Below are positions 49,150-62,069 of a DNA stretch of 64,000 nt, piece by piece. Made by a program: the position numbers and the translations under genes. Under the pieces are notes generated by a model. That model worked only from the letters and a program-made list of their open reading frames with translations. It had not been told where the DNA came from and made no database searches. How positions within the stretch are numbered: position 1 is the first letter of the stretch; each line of letters begins with the position of its first letter. The stretch spans positions 59,219,120-59,283,119 of the forward strand of contig CM043956.1 of assembly GCA_014529385.2 (NCBI GenBank). The letters run 5' to 3'. Origin of the DNA: Adiantum capillus-veneris (taxonomy: Eukaryota; Streptophyta; Polypodiopsida; Polypodiales; Pteridaceae).

Positions 49150-50099
49150 TGTTTCTGGCCCCTAGTGTGCCCTTCCGGACATTCTCGTGTATCTAGAAAG
49201 CTGATAATATCAGGCATAGCATCACTACCTTGGAAGAGGGGTAGTTTCAGTTTGATTGCTCCTATGGGAACGTCTTGTATTCTTTCCTTGACTAGAGCAT
49301 CTGCCTCCTGATTTTCTGTCCTGGGGACATGAAATAATTGCACTACTTCAAACTTTCTTAAAAGATTCTTAACTTGGCGTAGTTGACCAAGTAAAACCTG
49401 ATTTTTACAAACCCAAGTGCCATTTATCTGCTTTATCAAAAGCAAAGCATCGTCAAACACATTTAGGCGCTGAATCCCTTGCAAAATACATTGTTCTAAC
49501 CCAAGAATTAAAGCTGCATACTCTGCTTCGTTGTTGGAGTGGGAGTGTAATAGCTGCCCGATGGAGAATACCCTTTCCTGTTGCTCATTGAAAATGACAA
49601 TGCCAGCTGTCGACTGGTCCACTGTTCTCTTGTATGCTCCGTCAAAGAAAAGAGAGTGAGCTCTATCTAGCTTAGGACTTTCTACTATTGGTGTCTCTTC
49701 TTTTGCTTTTGTGTTGACCTTCAGCTTCTTCTCATAGTGGCGATGAGTAAGAATACCTGATAGACTGGCCCTGGTGGAGTTTTCTACTTGCATGGTGTAG
49801 TCAAACTCTTGTAATCTAACCAGCCATTTAGAGATCCTAGATGAGACATCCATGTGTCGCATTACATACAGAAAAACCTCCTCCATTGTCAGAATTACAA
49901 AGGGTCTAGGAAGTAGATAAGAGCGGAACTTTGTGGTAGCAAACATTAGTGCGAGCACCATGTCTTCTACTGCGGTGAATCCATTTTTTGATGGGGTCAT
50001 GACACTACTAGAGAAGTAGATAGGATCCATGAAAGAAGTTTGGGGGTCCTTTTGTATTAGTACGGCCACGAGTGTATCACTTCCTACACTAGGGTTCAC
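49137..50099 (-). pseudogene. Two RNase H domains of gypsy E
   Basis: Residues 1-120 are the original gypsy RNase H. VAVLIQ, DPIYFSSSVMTPSKNGFTAVE and KFRSYLLPRPFVILT are clear, but the usual TDH is MEE and the final AD.LSR is ASLSGILTHR, so two catalytic Asp are missing. Residues 146-272 are a second, archaeal-type RNase H with LFFDGAYKR (D153), NNEAEYAAL (E193), VFDDALLLIKQ (D217) and NQEADALV (D267), all four acidic positions present. In the Tat lineage the second domain is thought to be the working nuclease. Frameshifts join this frame to RT (about 50095) and integrase (about 49140). Confidence 0.85.
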
Positions 50100-51459
50100 A
50101 TAAAATGGCTCGTCCCATCTGAGGGGGTGAAATGGTGGGAAGCGTAGCTAGGATTTGCTTTACCTCTGTAAATTGTTGCTCATTTTCTTCACTCCATGAG
50201 AAGACATCCCTCTGGGTGACTTGTTGTAGAGGGAGAACCACTTGAGATAGCAAGTGAATGAACCTTCTTAAGTATCTTACCTTCTGAAGGAAATAGACCA
50301 ACTGCTTAGCTGTGGTGGGTGATGAAAAAGATACCAAAGCTTGAATCTTGCTAGGGTCAGCCTCAATCCCTTTTGCTGAAATTACATGGCCAAGGAGAGT
50401 GACTCTGCTTTCACCAATGTGACACTTATTCACGTTGAGTTGGCCACCCAAGGTTTTCAACCTGGTCAGGACATCATAGACTTTGCTCAAATGGAGGGAA
50501 CGTGAACTATAGATGCAAAAATCATCTATGAAGACCCGTATTGACGTTCCAAAGTATGGTTGGAAGAAAAAAGTCACATAGCGTTGGAATGTGGCCGGAG
50601 CGTTGGTGAGGCCAAAAGGCATCACTCTGTAAGCAAAGCATCCCCAAGGTGTTATGAAGGTTGTCTTTTTCTGGTCTTCTTCCGCAATGCTAATCTGAAA
50701 GTATCCTGAGTAGCCATCACATAATGTGTAACGCTCATGACTTGCCACTTCATTGAGAATTTCATCTTGGAATGGGAGGGGAAAGTGATCCCTCTTTGTG
50801 GCTGCATTGAGAGGTTTATAGTCCACACAGACTCTCCACTTGCCATTCTTCTTTGGTGTGACTACTACTAGAGAGACCCATTCTGAGTCTTCGACGGGGT
50901 AGATGAAACCTACTTGTAGCAAATTCCTCACTTCTTTGAGTAGTGCCTCTTGTTGGATTACCCCAAGTCTTCTGAGCTTTTGCACTACGGGTTTACTTCC
51001 TTCCTTGAGTTTTATGTGGTGTTGTACTAATGTGATTCATGTGATCTTATCATAACCATCAATGAACAATGTGGTGAAGTTACCTAGCATGGAGACATAT
51101 TCCTTCCTCTCTTCATCGGTTAACTCATTGGAGAGCATTCCATGTAACTTACTTGTATCCTCTAAGGATCGTGTACCTGATGGTTCCTCTCGGTTTGTCG
51201 GGGGTGCTTCAGATTGTGTCAATATTTTTGGGTCTTTAAGGATGACCCCCATCACTTCAATGCTACTGTCACTTTCTTGAGTTTTTGTTGTCTCCTCTCC
51301 TGAGGTGGACAAATAGTCACTGGTGGACTCATCTTCTGAAGCCTCCAAGATCATGTTGCGTTGCTTCCCAGTCCTCATGTTGTAGAATATGGACTTCCCT
51401 TTAGTGTCCTTCATCTGGATCATTCCGGTACTCCAGCCTTGCTTAGCTTCCATAGCCAT
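50089..51459 (-). pseudogene. Reverse transcriptase of gypsy E with PR-RT linker
   Basis: 51459-51037 is the linker after protease, beginning MAMEAKQGWSTGMIQMKDTK and rich in Ser, Glu and Thr. A single TGA near 51037 separates it from RT in the same frame. RT (to 50089) shows EWVSLVVVTPKKNGKWRVCV, LCDGYSGYFQISIAEEDQKK, FGLTNAPATFQRYV and the catalytic VFIDDFCIYS, with both aspartates. The connection ends FSWSEENEQQFTEVK. The RT domain itself is uninterrupted. Confidence 0.9.
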
Positions 51460-53129
51460 GAGCCAGGGTCTTCCAAGAATGATAGGGTAGCCCTCCCTTT
51501 GTGTGGCATGACAAAAATTTCTACCTCCACTTCTGTATTGAGTGCCTTTACTTTGATCTCATTCACAATGCCTACGCATTTCACTCTTACGTTATTTGCC
51601 ATTTTGGCTCGACAGGGTGCCGGCCTACTCACCTCTAGGCCTAGATGGTGCATCATTTTTTCACTCATGACGCATATTTGCGTGCCACCATCTATGTAGA
51701 CGTTTGAGATTTGTTTCTCCTTGATGTGGGCATCCATGGTTGGTAGGATGTCGTCGAGATCCCTCATAGAGATAACCCTAGCTATCCTTGGTCTCGATTT
51801 TCTTGTACTTACTATCTTCGTCCATTGCCTCCTTATCCTTGGTGCAAGATGGAGTAATTGGGGCCAAGTTATCTTCGGGCCCTGCATCAACACATCTTGA
51901 ACTAAGTCATATGGTTTAGCATACTCACCTAGTGAAAAATCCACGATGTCTATCTTCCGTCGCGGTTTAGCTGCCTGCTTGCTAGACTCGCCCTTCCCTT
52001 TCATTTTCTCTTCTTTTTGAGAGGCTTCTTCGTGCCTGGCACACTTCACTCTCATGGTATCCACATCTTCTAATTTTGCTTTCCCTTTGTGCTTCTCTCG
52101 AATTGGTTCTTCTACCTTTGCCTTCCCTTTAGCTTCTAAGATAATAACACTCACTGCTTCGTTTACCACAGGTGGTGGGGGTAGCGGTGGAATAAGAGGT
52201 TGTGGTTGTTGTACAAGTGGTCGAAGGATTTGGACCGGTGGAACCGGCTTTGGTTGCCTGGGTGGTGGTGGTCTTGCCCTTGGCGGAGATATCTGATTCT
52301 GTCTCCCTCCTCTATTGAAATTCTTCCTTCTTGGATGTGGGCAGTAGTACATGCCATGGCCGTCTTCCCCACAATTATAGCAGTGGTACTCTTGGTTTTG
52401 CCTTCGTTGTCCTCTTCCTTGTTTTGGATTTTTGACAGGTGCATGCCCTTGCTGCACCAGATGCACAAATAAACTCTCGAGTTGGGTAGTGATGCGACTC
52501 AACAGGTCTTGCTGCTCTTCTGATGCCTCTTGGGCTCTATGAACGGCCGTTGCAGTCACTGGGGTTAGTCGGACTGAGCTTGATTCCTCTGATTCGTTGA
52601 CTCTTGCTTGCATGCGCAGCTTCTTGTCTTTAAGGCGGGCTACTTTCATTGCCAACTCATATGTTGCAGGAAACCTTCCCTTCACCTTCTCCTTAAGCGG
52701 TGACCACAGGCTAGCAATGAAACGGTCCTTCTTCAGGAAATTAGGTGCTCCTTCACCTTCCTCCAGTGAGGCAACCCATCTCTCCCACAAATCCACAAAC
52801 TTGGACTCGTAGGTGGCATACTCTAGTAGACCTCCCTGCTTTAATTTCGTCAGTAACTGCCATAGCTTCTCCGAGGTTGTGCCTCCACCAAACCTCTTTA
52901 CAAAGGCAATACGTAGTACATCCCAATCATTTTTGGTAGCTTGGGGAAAAGCATTGTACCAAGACTTGGCCTCTACGTTCATCAGTAGAGGAAAAATTCG
53001 TAGCCATGAGGCGTCGTCATCCTTGTTGGAAACCACACAAGCGATGTCGAAATCATCCAGAAAGTCGGTACTTCTCCCTTCTTTCCACTGAACGTGGGAA
53101 AATAAACACTTGCCATGGTAGTGACTCAA
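51420..53129 (-). pseudogene. Gag and protease of gypsy E
   Basis: A 569-codon frame. Retrotransposon-gag core at residues 40-170 (AKSWYNAFPQATKNDWDVLR, YATYESKFVDLWERWVASLE). Perfect CCHC knuckle C250, C253, H258, C263. Pro-rich spacer at 283-321. Protease motif NVYIDGGTQICVMS with D480. A frameshift near 51500 gives the last 25 residues a false ending; the true continuation is the frame from 51459. The gag-protease join without a stop is usual for this group. Confidence 0.9.
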
Positions 53130-53426
53130 GAAATTACAAACTTTTTATTATTATTTTATAGATTTAATAATAGTAGTGGCTCATAGTGGCTTTTTATAGG
53201 GCTGGATGGATAGATTAAAACACGATAAAGATGGAAACATTGAAGGAGTGGTGATGATCCAATATGGGGAGAATGATAGGGTTTAGGGAGCTAAGGATTT
53301 TTCCTAGCACCGCAGCACCAAACAAATACACAATCTTTTGTTGGTAGAAGATTTTCCTGTCTACATAAATATTCACATGCATATGTTGCAGGAATCTAAA
53401 TGGGAACACCATCGGCCCATTTTCCA
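53130..53426. other. Spacer between ORF1 and gag of E
   Basis: AT-rich, no motif. A 77-codon minus frame (53448-53215) is not recognised. Confidence 0.4.
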
Positions 53427-54419
53427 TCATGCACAGAGGGTGGAGCACTTACTTACATTCTTATCATGTTGGTGTTGATGAGTCGGCACATCCACAGGAG
53501 ATCGTCGCCTTTCATAGGCTCTACTTTTCCTTCGTCGCTCAGTATGTACGGGGTGATGGTGACACGTCTGACTACTCCCAGCCTTTTGTCTAGCAGCAAA
53601 CTGCAGATAATTACCGTAGTTGGCGTGTTGTATGAATTCCACTCCATTCAGCTATAACTCGTCTCCAGCCCACTGGGTTTAACCCGTGGTGGAGAGCTTC
53701 TTCAGGATGAGCTGTACGAGGAGAGGAGGAAGACCCTCTACCCGTCCTCCAAAACACCGAGAGCAGTAGCCGAACCACTCTTCCTTAGGGCATGGAAACC
53801 TTCTTACCACTTCTGCTTCAGGATTGTCGAAATGGATTGGCAGTACTCGCATGCGCCATGCGAATCCATAGGCAACCTTCCGCTACTTAGCCTCAGATGA
53901 CCTTCTCTTTGGCAAACTGGGTACGACCCGACTTTTAGAACTTGAAGCACTCGCTTGGCCATATGCTTCTTCCTTTGGGGTCATGTGTTTCCAGACTGGC
54001 TTAGCCTTTCCTTACCTTTGGCTCGAGCAGCCCCTTTAGGCCATTTTGGAGTAGAGGTTATACCTTTGATTGCAGTTTACTTAGGAAAGAGAGGCCTTAC
54101 CGTTTTCTTTTCTCCTTTGATATGGATGACCTCTTCGCGTAAATGTCAATGTAGACGATTTCAGCCCCTTCACTACCTTCGTTTGTGGGCACTCATTGAC
54201 AGTGTGGTTTGGTTGACAGCAGTGATAGCACTTCATAGGCCTCCCACTTGATGCTCTCAATTTGTGGATAGAACAAGCAACACGAGATGGGGATCTTACC
54301 TCTTGAATTTTGACAATACTACAGCCTGGCAGTAGTACTTCAATGAAGGCGTCTAGTGCCTCTTTAGTCTCCTCCTCTTTCGTCCTCCAGTTAGAGAACT
54401 CTTTCAGCCATTCGTCCAT
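53427..54419 (-). pseudogene. ORF1 upstream of gag in gypsy E, with a CCHC zinc knuckle
   Basis: The frame from the ATG at 54419 gives 112 residues. Its knuckle CYHCCQPNHTVNEC (C64, C67, H72, C77; bases 54189-54230) has perfect C-x2-C-x4-H-x4-C spacing. After that the coding signal continues in shifted frames, for example HANYGNYLQFAARQKAG in 53642-53427. Extra ORFs ahead of gag are known in Ogre-type Tat elements; their role is unknown. The knuckle implies nucleic-acid binding. It is not a copy of the gag knuckle (CYNCGEDGHGMYYC). Confidence 0.55.
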
Positions 54420-54480
54420 GATTGATGATGTGCGTTGCTTTCAACAATGTAAACTGAGGGTTTCCAAGAAGCCCTCCTCA

Positions 54481-54494
54481 GTGGGGGCACCAAG
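54481..54494 (-). other. Putative primer-binding site of E
   Basis: The minus strand reads CT then TGGTGCCCCCAC just inside the 5' LTR. The spacing is like that of element A. tRNA not identified. Confidence 0.45.
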
Positions 54495-56526
<2,032 letters not shown>

Positions 56527-56712
56527 TTGGGAAAGCCCAATGTGGTCGCCCATGTAAGTGGGCGGGCCGCCAGGTATGTACACATATTCTTTTGTAAAAA
56601 CCTAATAAGAACTCACTATGCTCTACACATTACAGTAGAGCGAGTTCACCATATCGTCGTGCTCTTCTTCTCGCACTCTCTCTCGCGTCGCACTTCCGCT
56701 CGTACTCCTTTA
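56527..56712 (+). repeat. 5' LTR of copia F
   Basis: Starts TTGGGAAAGCCCAATGTGG and ends GCTCGTACTCCTTTA. Compared with the 3' LTR it lacks the leading TG and four bases (including TAT) of TTGGGGTATAAAG. Confidence 0.9.
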
Positions 56713-56714
56713 AC

Positions 56715-56726
56715 TGGTATCAGAGC
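56715..56726 (+). other. Primer-binding site of copia F (initiator Met tRNA)
   Basis: TGGTATCAGAGC, two bases after the LTR end. Confidence 0.95.
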
Positions 56727-57809
56727 TCAGATCGAGGCTCGGGGCAGCACTGCAGGAGGCTAGAGTCACCAGCTCAGATTGGAGTGAAATTCGACAGGCG
56801 AAGACATGGCCCCAAATCCTGTGGGCAAGCCCAAAGGGCTTGGTGTTCTCAGAATTTCATTCTGAGGTCATCTCGGCTACCGTTCGGCTTCGACAAAGGT
56901 CTGCGCAGGCCATTTTCGACTACGTGGTCTCAGCGGGTGCAGATCCGACTCTGCAAATTTGGGGTTTTCGGCCTACGACTGCAGGTGCTAAGGATATAGA
57001 CACTCCCAGAGTGTTGATTTGTGGCTGTCTACACATCGAAGGACGGCTCACAGTTCTTGGAGGCGTGTCACATACGACACGGGCGCATCTACACACAGAC
57101 TGTAGGCGACATCCACTAGTTCATCAGGTAGCTTGTGTTTGCTGCTTGATATTCCAGATTTCATCCTGACATTGCAGGTACTTCCACATGGGATGTATTG
57201 TCAGAGATGATGTATGTCTGTTGAGGGTTTGCTGGCTGTGAGTCACGCAGCAAACGACCGCCGCAACGGTTATAGCATACAGTGGGAAATTTGTGGATGT
57301 ATGACTTTGTGGGAAGTCTATGTACTGTCAGATTTACTGCAGCCTTTGTTGAGGGTCGAGTGAGGTTTTATTGAGCTGAGGGATTCTCGAATGTTGAGAT
57401 CCTTTCAGTGATACAGGTCTTGGAGCGATCCCTCTAGCACCCTTAGATAGACAGCTAGGATGTATTGACTATGAGTTAGACAGTTGGGATTGCATCTTTG
57501 CTTTACTGCCGTTGAGGCATTGTTGCAGTCTATGCTTATAAGACAGTGAAACCATAGTGAGAGACAGTACAGGTGCAGGAGAGGTTTACCCGCAGCTTAC
57601 AGTGTCAGAGAGACAGTGTTTTTTGAGCTGTTTTTTGGTCTGTTTTTAGTACACAAGAGCCATTTTACAAAGGAGACTCTGCCAAAATTTCTGCAGAATC
57701 TGAAGCTTTCTTGGTTCATTTGACAGGTTGATATTGGTTCAAAGGTCAGTTTACAAGGGAAACTTTGCCGAATTTTTCCCAGCAAAGTAAACTACTGTGA
57801 AGCGTAGCT
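56727..57809 (+). other. Leader of copia F
   Basis: Non-coding by motif. A 109-codon open frame (56840-57169) matches nothing that I know. The gag start follows at 57810. Confidence 0.6.
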
Positions 57810-60800
57810 ATGGCTGGATCACAGGACAGTGCTCTTTACAATATCAAGAAGCTGGATGGAACCAATTTCCCATTGTGGAAGCAGCAGATTTGGCACGTGT
57901 TGGTACAAAAGAAGCAGATAAAACCTATAAAGCTCAAGGGGATAAAACCAGAAGATATGGACGAAGATGAATGGAGCGAAATGGATGAATTGGCACTTTC
58001 TACCATTATGCTGACTTTGGCAAAAAGCGTTTACTTCAATGTAGCAGACGAGATGTCGGCTTATCAAGCATGGTTAAAGCTGAGTGATCTTTATGAGAAA
58101 CAGAGTGCAACTTCACAGGTATACTGGCTTAAGAAGCTTGTTGACTTGAAGATGAAAGAAGGGACACCTATGTCCAATCATCTGAATGAATTCAACACAA
58201 TCTATAGTCAGTTGTCAGCTCAAGGTGTCAATTTTGATGAACCTGTTAGAGCTATGTTCCTGTTGATCACATTGCCGGAAAGTTGGGACACTTTTCGCAC
58301 AGCTTTGAGTAATTCTGCACCTCCAGATGGTTTGAACATAGCAGGTGTAGAAGGAAGTCTGCTTACTGAAGAAACCAATAGAAAGACAATGGAAAAAGGC
58401 AAAGGAACAGCCTTAGTTGTCAGGGAAAGGACCAAAGAAAAGTACAAAGGTGGAAAGAGGAATCAGTCTCGTAGCAAGTCCCGCAGTGCTAAAGGCAAGA
58501 GTGACATAGAATGCTACCATTGTGGCAAGAAGGGTCACATGAAAAGAGACTGCAGAGAATGGAAAGCAGAAAAAGGCAAAGAGAAAGCTGAAGACCATGG
58601 TGAGAAGAACAAGTCCTCAGTGAAGATTCAAGAAATAAATGTGACAAACACTGTTGCAGAGGATGACAGTCTAGTGTCAGGAGACATCTACTTCTTGAAG
58701 AATACAATGGACTCAGCTCTTCTTACAACATCTGATGGAAATGCACTGAGTGACTGGATTATAGACTCAGGGGCATCACTTCATGTGTCTCCAAACAAGG
58801 AGTGGTTTACCTCTTATGTGACCACTAAAGATCATGTTCAGCTAGGCAATGGGCAGACATGTGAGATCTTAGGTGTTGGAGATGTACAATTGAAGTTTCA
58901 GAATGGCTCTTCTTTCACGCTGAAGAATGTGAGACATGTTCCCGCAATTACAAAGAGCTTGATCAGCACAGTTTTACTTGATGATGCTGGCTACGTCACC
59001 ACTTTTGGACAGAACATGTGGAAGATATCCAAGGGTTCTATGACAGTAGCACATGGAGTAAAGTCTGGAGGACTTTACATGATTTATGTATCAAATGTCT
59101 CTAAAAATGTAATCAATGTAATCGAGCAGCCGAACGTTTCTTTGTGGCATAGCCGGTTAGGACATATGTCCAAGAAGGGAATGGAAATCTTGTCTTGTTC
59201 TGGTTATTTGCCTGGCTTTTCATTTAATGATTTTGAATTCTGTGAACATTGTCTGTATGGTAAGCAAACACAGCAGCCACATGAGCATAGAAGCAATAGA
59301 AGAGATACACAGTTGGCACTTGTTCATAGTGATTTGTGTGGACCTATGCCTAACCTATCTCTAGGGGGAGCTTCTTACTTTATGACATTTATAGATGATT
59401 ACTCGAGGAAAGTATGGGTTTACTTTCTCAAGCACAAGGATGAAGCGTTTATTGTTTTCAAAACGTTTGTGACACTTGTGGAGAATCAGAGTGGCAAGAA
59501 GCTTAAATGCTTACGCACTGACAATGGTGGAGAGTATGTTTCAAAGGCCTTTCAGGACTTTTGTGAGTCAAAAGGTATAAAACATGAACTTACTGCTCCT
59601 TACAATCCTCCTATAAATGGTGTTGCTGAGAGGATGAATAGGACCATACAAGAGAAGGTCAGAAGTATGTTGTCTAATGAACAACTGCCAAATGGGTTTT
59701 GGGCTGAAGCTGTATCAACAGCTATTCATCTTGTAAATAGATCTCCTAGCAAGGTTTTACAGAAGGATTCAGTGCCAGAGATGGTATGGTCAAGCAAAAT
59801 GCCCTCATACAAGCATCTCAGAGTCTTTGGCTGTGAGGCATATACTCACGTTCCAAAGGAATTTAGGAACAAACTTGAGCCAAAGAGTAGAAAGTGCATC
59901 TTTCTAGGCTATGCTAATTCTGGTGAGATGGGGTACAGACTTTGGGATCCCGAATCCAGAAAGGTTGTCCGCAGCAATGATGTTCACTTTAATGAATCCA
60001 AATATCATTCTAAACAAGAGAGGGTTGAGGAGATTAGAAGAGTTGACTTCCAAGAAGATGGACCTGCACGTGCAAGACAAAATGTCAGAGCTCAAGAGGA
60101 GCAAGGACAGGATAGAGTGGAACCACAGGTTGTGGCTGAGCCTGAGCCACCTATTTTGCGTAGATCTGGACGTATCACGCGACCTTCTGATAGGTTTGTT
60201 CCATCTATGAACTATGTCATGTTGACTGATTGCAATGAGCCTTCATGTTACAAGGAAGCAATGCAAATGAAGGACTTCGGGAATCGGCAATTGGCCATGC
60301 AGTCAAAGATGACAGCTCTGCATAAAAACAAGACATGGAAGCTAGTTAAATTACCACAGGGCAAAAAGGCTCTACCTTGTAAATGGGTTTACAGGTATAA
60401 GATCACCGCTCATGATAGTCAGCCAAAGTACAAAGCAAGGCTTGTTGCCAAGGGCTTTAAGCAAGAACAAGGCATTGACTTTGATGAAGTCTTCTCTCCG
60501 GTGGTCAAGATGACTACATTGAGATGCTTTCTTGCATTGGTTGCCATATTAGATTTGGTGTTGCACCAAATGGATGTCAAGACAGCGTTCTTGCATGGTG
60601 ATTTAGATGTGGAAATTTACATGCAGCAGCCAGAAGGGTTTGTTGAGAAAGGCAAGGAAGATTGGGTATGCCAGTTGTTAAAGAGTCTTTATGGCTTAAA
60701 ACAATCACCGAGGGCATGGTACCATAAATTCCACAAGTTTATGCTTTCTCAAGGCTACAAACATAGTGAGTTCGATCACTGTCTATATACAAAGAAGGCT

Positions 60801-61310
60801 AAGGATGGCAGTTGGCTGATCCTTATTTTGTATGTGGATGACATGTTGATTGCTGGCAAGCACTTGGAAGAAATTTCAGCTTTGAAGTCAAAGATGGCAA
60901 AATCGTTTGACATGAAAGACATGGGTGAGGCAAGTCATATACTTGGTATGCGCATTGAGAGAGACAAATCAAAGAAGTTGATTTGGTTATCTCAAACAGA
61001 GTATATTGACAAGGTTTTGCAACGTTTCAATATGGAGAAGGGAAAGGCACTGAGTGTTCCACTGTCACCATATGTGAAACTTAGCAAACAAGATTGTCCT
61101 GTGTCTGAGGAAGAACAGGCTGAAATGGATAAGATTCCATATGAGTCTGCAGTGGGTAGTTTGATGTATGCAATGATTGCTACTCGCCCAGACATTGCAT
61201 TTGCAGTGGGAGTAGTAAGTCGATACATGTCAAACCCAGGCAAGAAACATTGGGAGGCAGTGAAAGGAATATTGAGATACCTGAAAGCTACAAAGAGTAT
61301 GCGTATATGA
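57810..61310 (+). CDS. Copia F gag-pol polyprotein (gag, protease, integrase, RT), RNase H tail cut off
   Basis: A 1166-codon frame from ATG 57810. Gag is at residues 1-230, with LDGTNFPLWKQQIWHVL near the start and a Lys/Arg/Ser-rich stretch before the CCHC knuckle at 235-248 (CYHCGKKGHMKRDC). Protease: IIDSGASLH with D319. Pre-integrase: LWHSRLGHMSKKGM near 445. Integrase triad D508, D571 and E607 (35 residues between the last two). RT from about 843, with QMDVKTAFLHGDL near 920 and YVDD at 1008-1011. A TGA at 61308-61310 ends it just after the RT thumb, so RNase H is not translated. All earlier catalytic residues are present. The protein would be cut by its own protease. Confidence 0.95.
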   Translation: MAGSQDSALYNIKKLDGTNFPLWKQQIWHVLVQKKQIKPIKLKGIKPEDMDEDEWSEMDELALSTIMLTLAKSVYFNVADEMSAYQAWLKLSDLYEKQSATSQVYWLKKLVDLKMKEGTPMSNHLNEFNTIYSQLSAQGVNFDEPVRAMFLLITLPESWDTFRTALSNSAPPDGLNIAGVEGSLLTEETNRKTMEKGKGTALVVRERTKEKYKGGKRNQSRSKSRSAKGKSDIECYHCGKKGHMKRDCREWKAEKGKEKAEDHGEKNKSSVKIQEINVTNTVAEDDSLVSGDIYFLKNTMDSALLTTSDGNALSDWIIDSGASLHVSPNKEWFTSYVTTKDHVQLGNGQTCEILGVGDVQLKFQNGSSFTLKNVRHVPAITKSLISTVLLDDAGYVTTFGQNMWKISKGSMTVAHGVKSGGLYMIYVSNVSKNVINVIEQPNVSLWHSRLGHMSKKGMEILSCSGYLPGFSFNDFEFCEHCLYGKQTQQPHEHRSNRRDTQLALVHSDLCGPMPNLSLGGASYFMTFIDDYSRKVWVYFLKHKDEAFIVFKTFVTLVENQSGKKLKCLRTDNGGEYVSKAFQDFCESKGIKHELTAPYNPPINGVAERMNRTIQEKVRSMLSNEQLPNGFWAEAVSTAIHLVNRSPSKVLQKDSVPEMVWSSKMPSYKHLRVFGCEAYTHVPKEFRNKLEPKSRKCIFLGYANSGEMGYRLWDPESRKVVRSNDVHFNESKYHSKQERVEEIRRVDFQEDGPARARQNVRAQEEQGQDRVEPQVVAEPEPPILRRSGRITRPSDRFVPSMNYVMLTDCNEPSCYKEAMQMKDFGNRQLAMQSKMTALHKNKTWKLVKLPQGKKALPCKWVYRYKITAHDSQPKYKARLVAKGFKQEQGIDFDEVFSPVVKMTTLRCFLALVAILDLVLHQMDVKTAFLHGDLDVEIYMQQPEGFVEKGKEDWVCQLLKSLYGLKQSPRAWYHKFHKFMLSQGYKHSEFDHCLYTKKAKDGSWLILILYVDDMLIAGKHLEEISALKSKMAKSFDMKDMGEASHILGMRIERDKSKKLIWLSQTEYIDKVLQRFNMEKGKALSVPLSPYVKLSKQDCPVSEEEQAEMDKIPYESAVGSLMYAMIATRPDIAFAVGVVSRYMSNPGKKHWEAVKGILRYLKATKSMRI

Positions 61311-61788
61311 TATGGGAGTCAGGAGCTAAGTGTAAAGGGTTTTACAGACTCAGATTATGCAGGTGACTTAGACAACCGAAGGTCTACGTCAGGGTATGTC
61401 TTTACATTGGCTTGGACCAGTATCATGGCGTTCTAGATTACAAGATTGTGTTACTTAGTCTACTACAGAGGCTGAATATGTTGCAGCATCAGAGGCATGC
61501 AAAGAATCAATTTGGCTTAATCGACTAGTAACAGATTTGGGAATCAAAGAAGAGATGCCTGTGTTATATTGTGATAGTCAAAGTGCTATACAATTGGCTC
61601 GCAATCCAGTTTATCACTCAAAGACAAAGCATGTGGATGTGAAGTATCATTTCATCAGGGAAATGCTCGAGGATAAGCAACTTCAGCTTGTCAAAGTTCA
61701 CACCACAAAAAATCTTGCTGATCTACTTACAAAAGGACTTCCCTCAGAGAGCTTTGCGCATTTTCGCAAGCAGTTAGGTGTAGGGTAG
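61311..61788 (+). pseudogene. RNase H of copia F, broken
   Basis: Continues the polyprotein: FTDSDYAGDLDNRRSTSGYV follows the TGA in frame. A frameshift near 61410-61425 moves to a frame with SWRSRLQDC, and a TAG sits at 61456-61458. Then STTEAEYVAASEACKE, YCDSQSAIQLARNPVYHSKT and the tail LADLLTKGLP run to the TAG at 61786-61788. Three lesions in total; catalytic residues themselves appear kept. Confidence 0.9.
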
Positions 61789-61864
61789 TACATCACTTCT
61801 CTACATCTCTTGTATATTAGCTTGTATAGTAGCTTCTCTCACACTTAAAGTACCACATTGGACT

Positions 61865-61877
61865 TTAAGTGGGAGGT
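61865..61877 (+). other. Polypurine tract of copia F
   Basis: TTAAGTGGGAGGT lies directly before the 3' LTR start (TGTTGGGG). Confidence 0.8.
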
Positions 61878-62069
61878 TGTTGGGGTATAAAGCCCAATGT
61901 GGTCACCCAGGTAAGTGGGCGGGCCGCCAGGTATGTACACATATTCTTTTGTAAAAACCTAATAAGAACTCACTATGCTCTACACATTACAGTAGAGCGA
62001 GTTCACCATATCGTCGTGCTCTTCTTCTCGCACTCTCTCTCGCGTCGCACTTCTGCTCGTACTCCTTCA
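61878..62069 (+). repeat. 3' LTR of copia F
   Basis: 192 bp, TGTTGGGGTATAAAG...GCTCGTACTCCTTCA, with TG..CA ends. Confidence 0.95.

Larger units (their letters stand above)
56527..62069 (+). mobile_element. Ty1/copia element F, nested in the LTR of E
   Basis: A complete 5.5 kb element with 188-192 bp LTRs, an initiator-Met primer site, a leader of about 1.1 kb, a long gag-pol frame and a polypurine tract. The LTRs differ at about four substitutions plus a small deletion at the start of the 5' LTR. It lies in the opposite orientation to E, within a G-run, so the five-base target duplication (GGGGG) cannot be delimited exactly. The domain order protease-integrase-RT-RNase H defines copia; motif style is Tnt1/Tork-like. 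Confidence 0.95.

Noticed and set aside
52054..52472. Gly-rich and Trp-rich plus-strand open frames
   Set aside because: Shadows of the Pro-rich spacer and knuckle of the gag of E on the opposite strand.
56840..57169. 109-codon frame in the leader of copia F as a separate gene
   Set aside because: No motif, and leaders of copia elements are normally untranslated.
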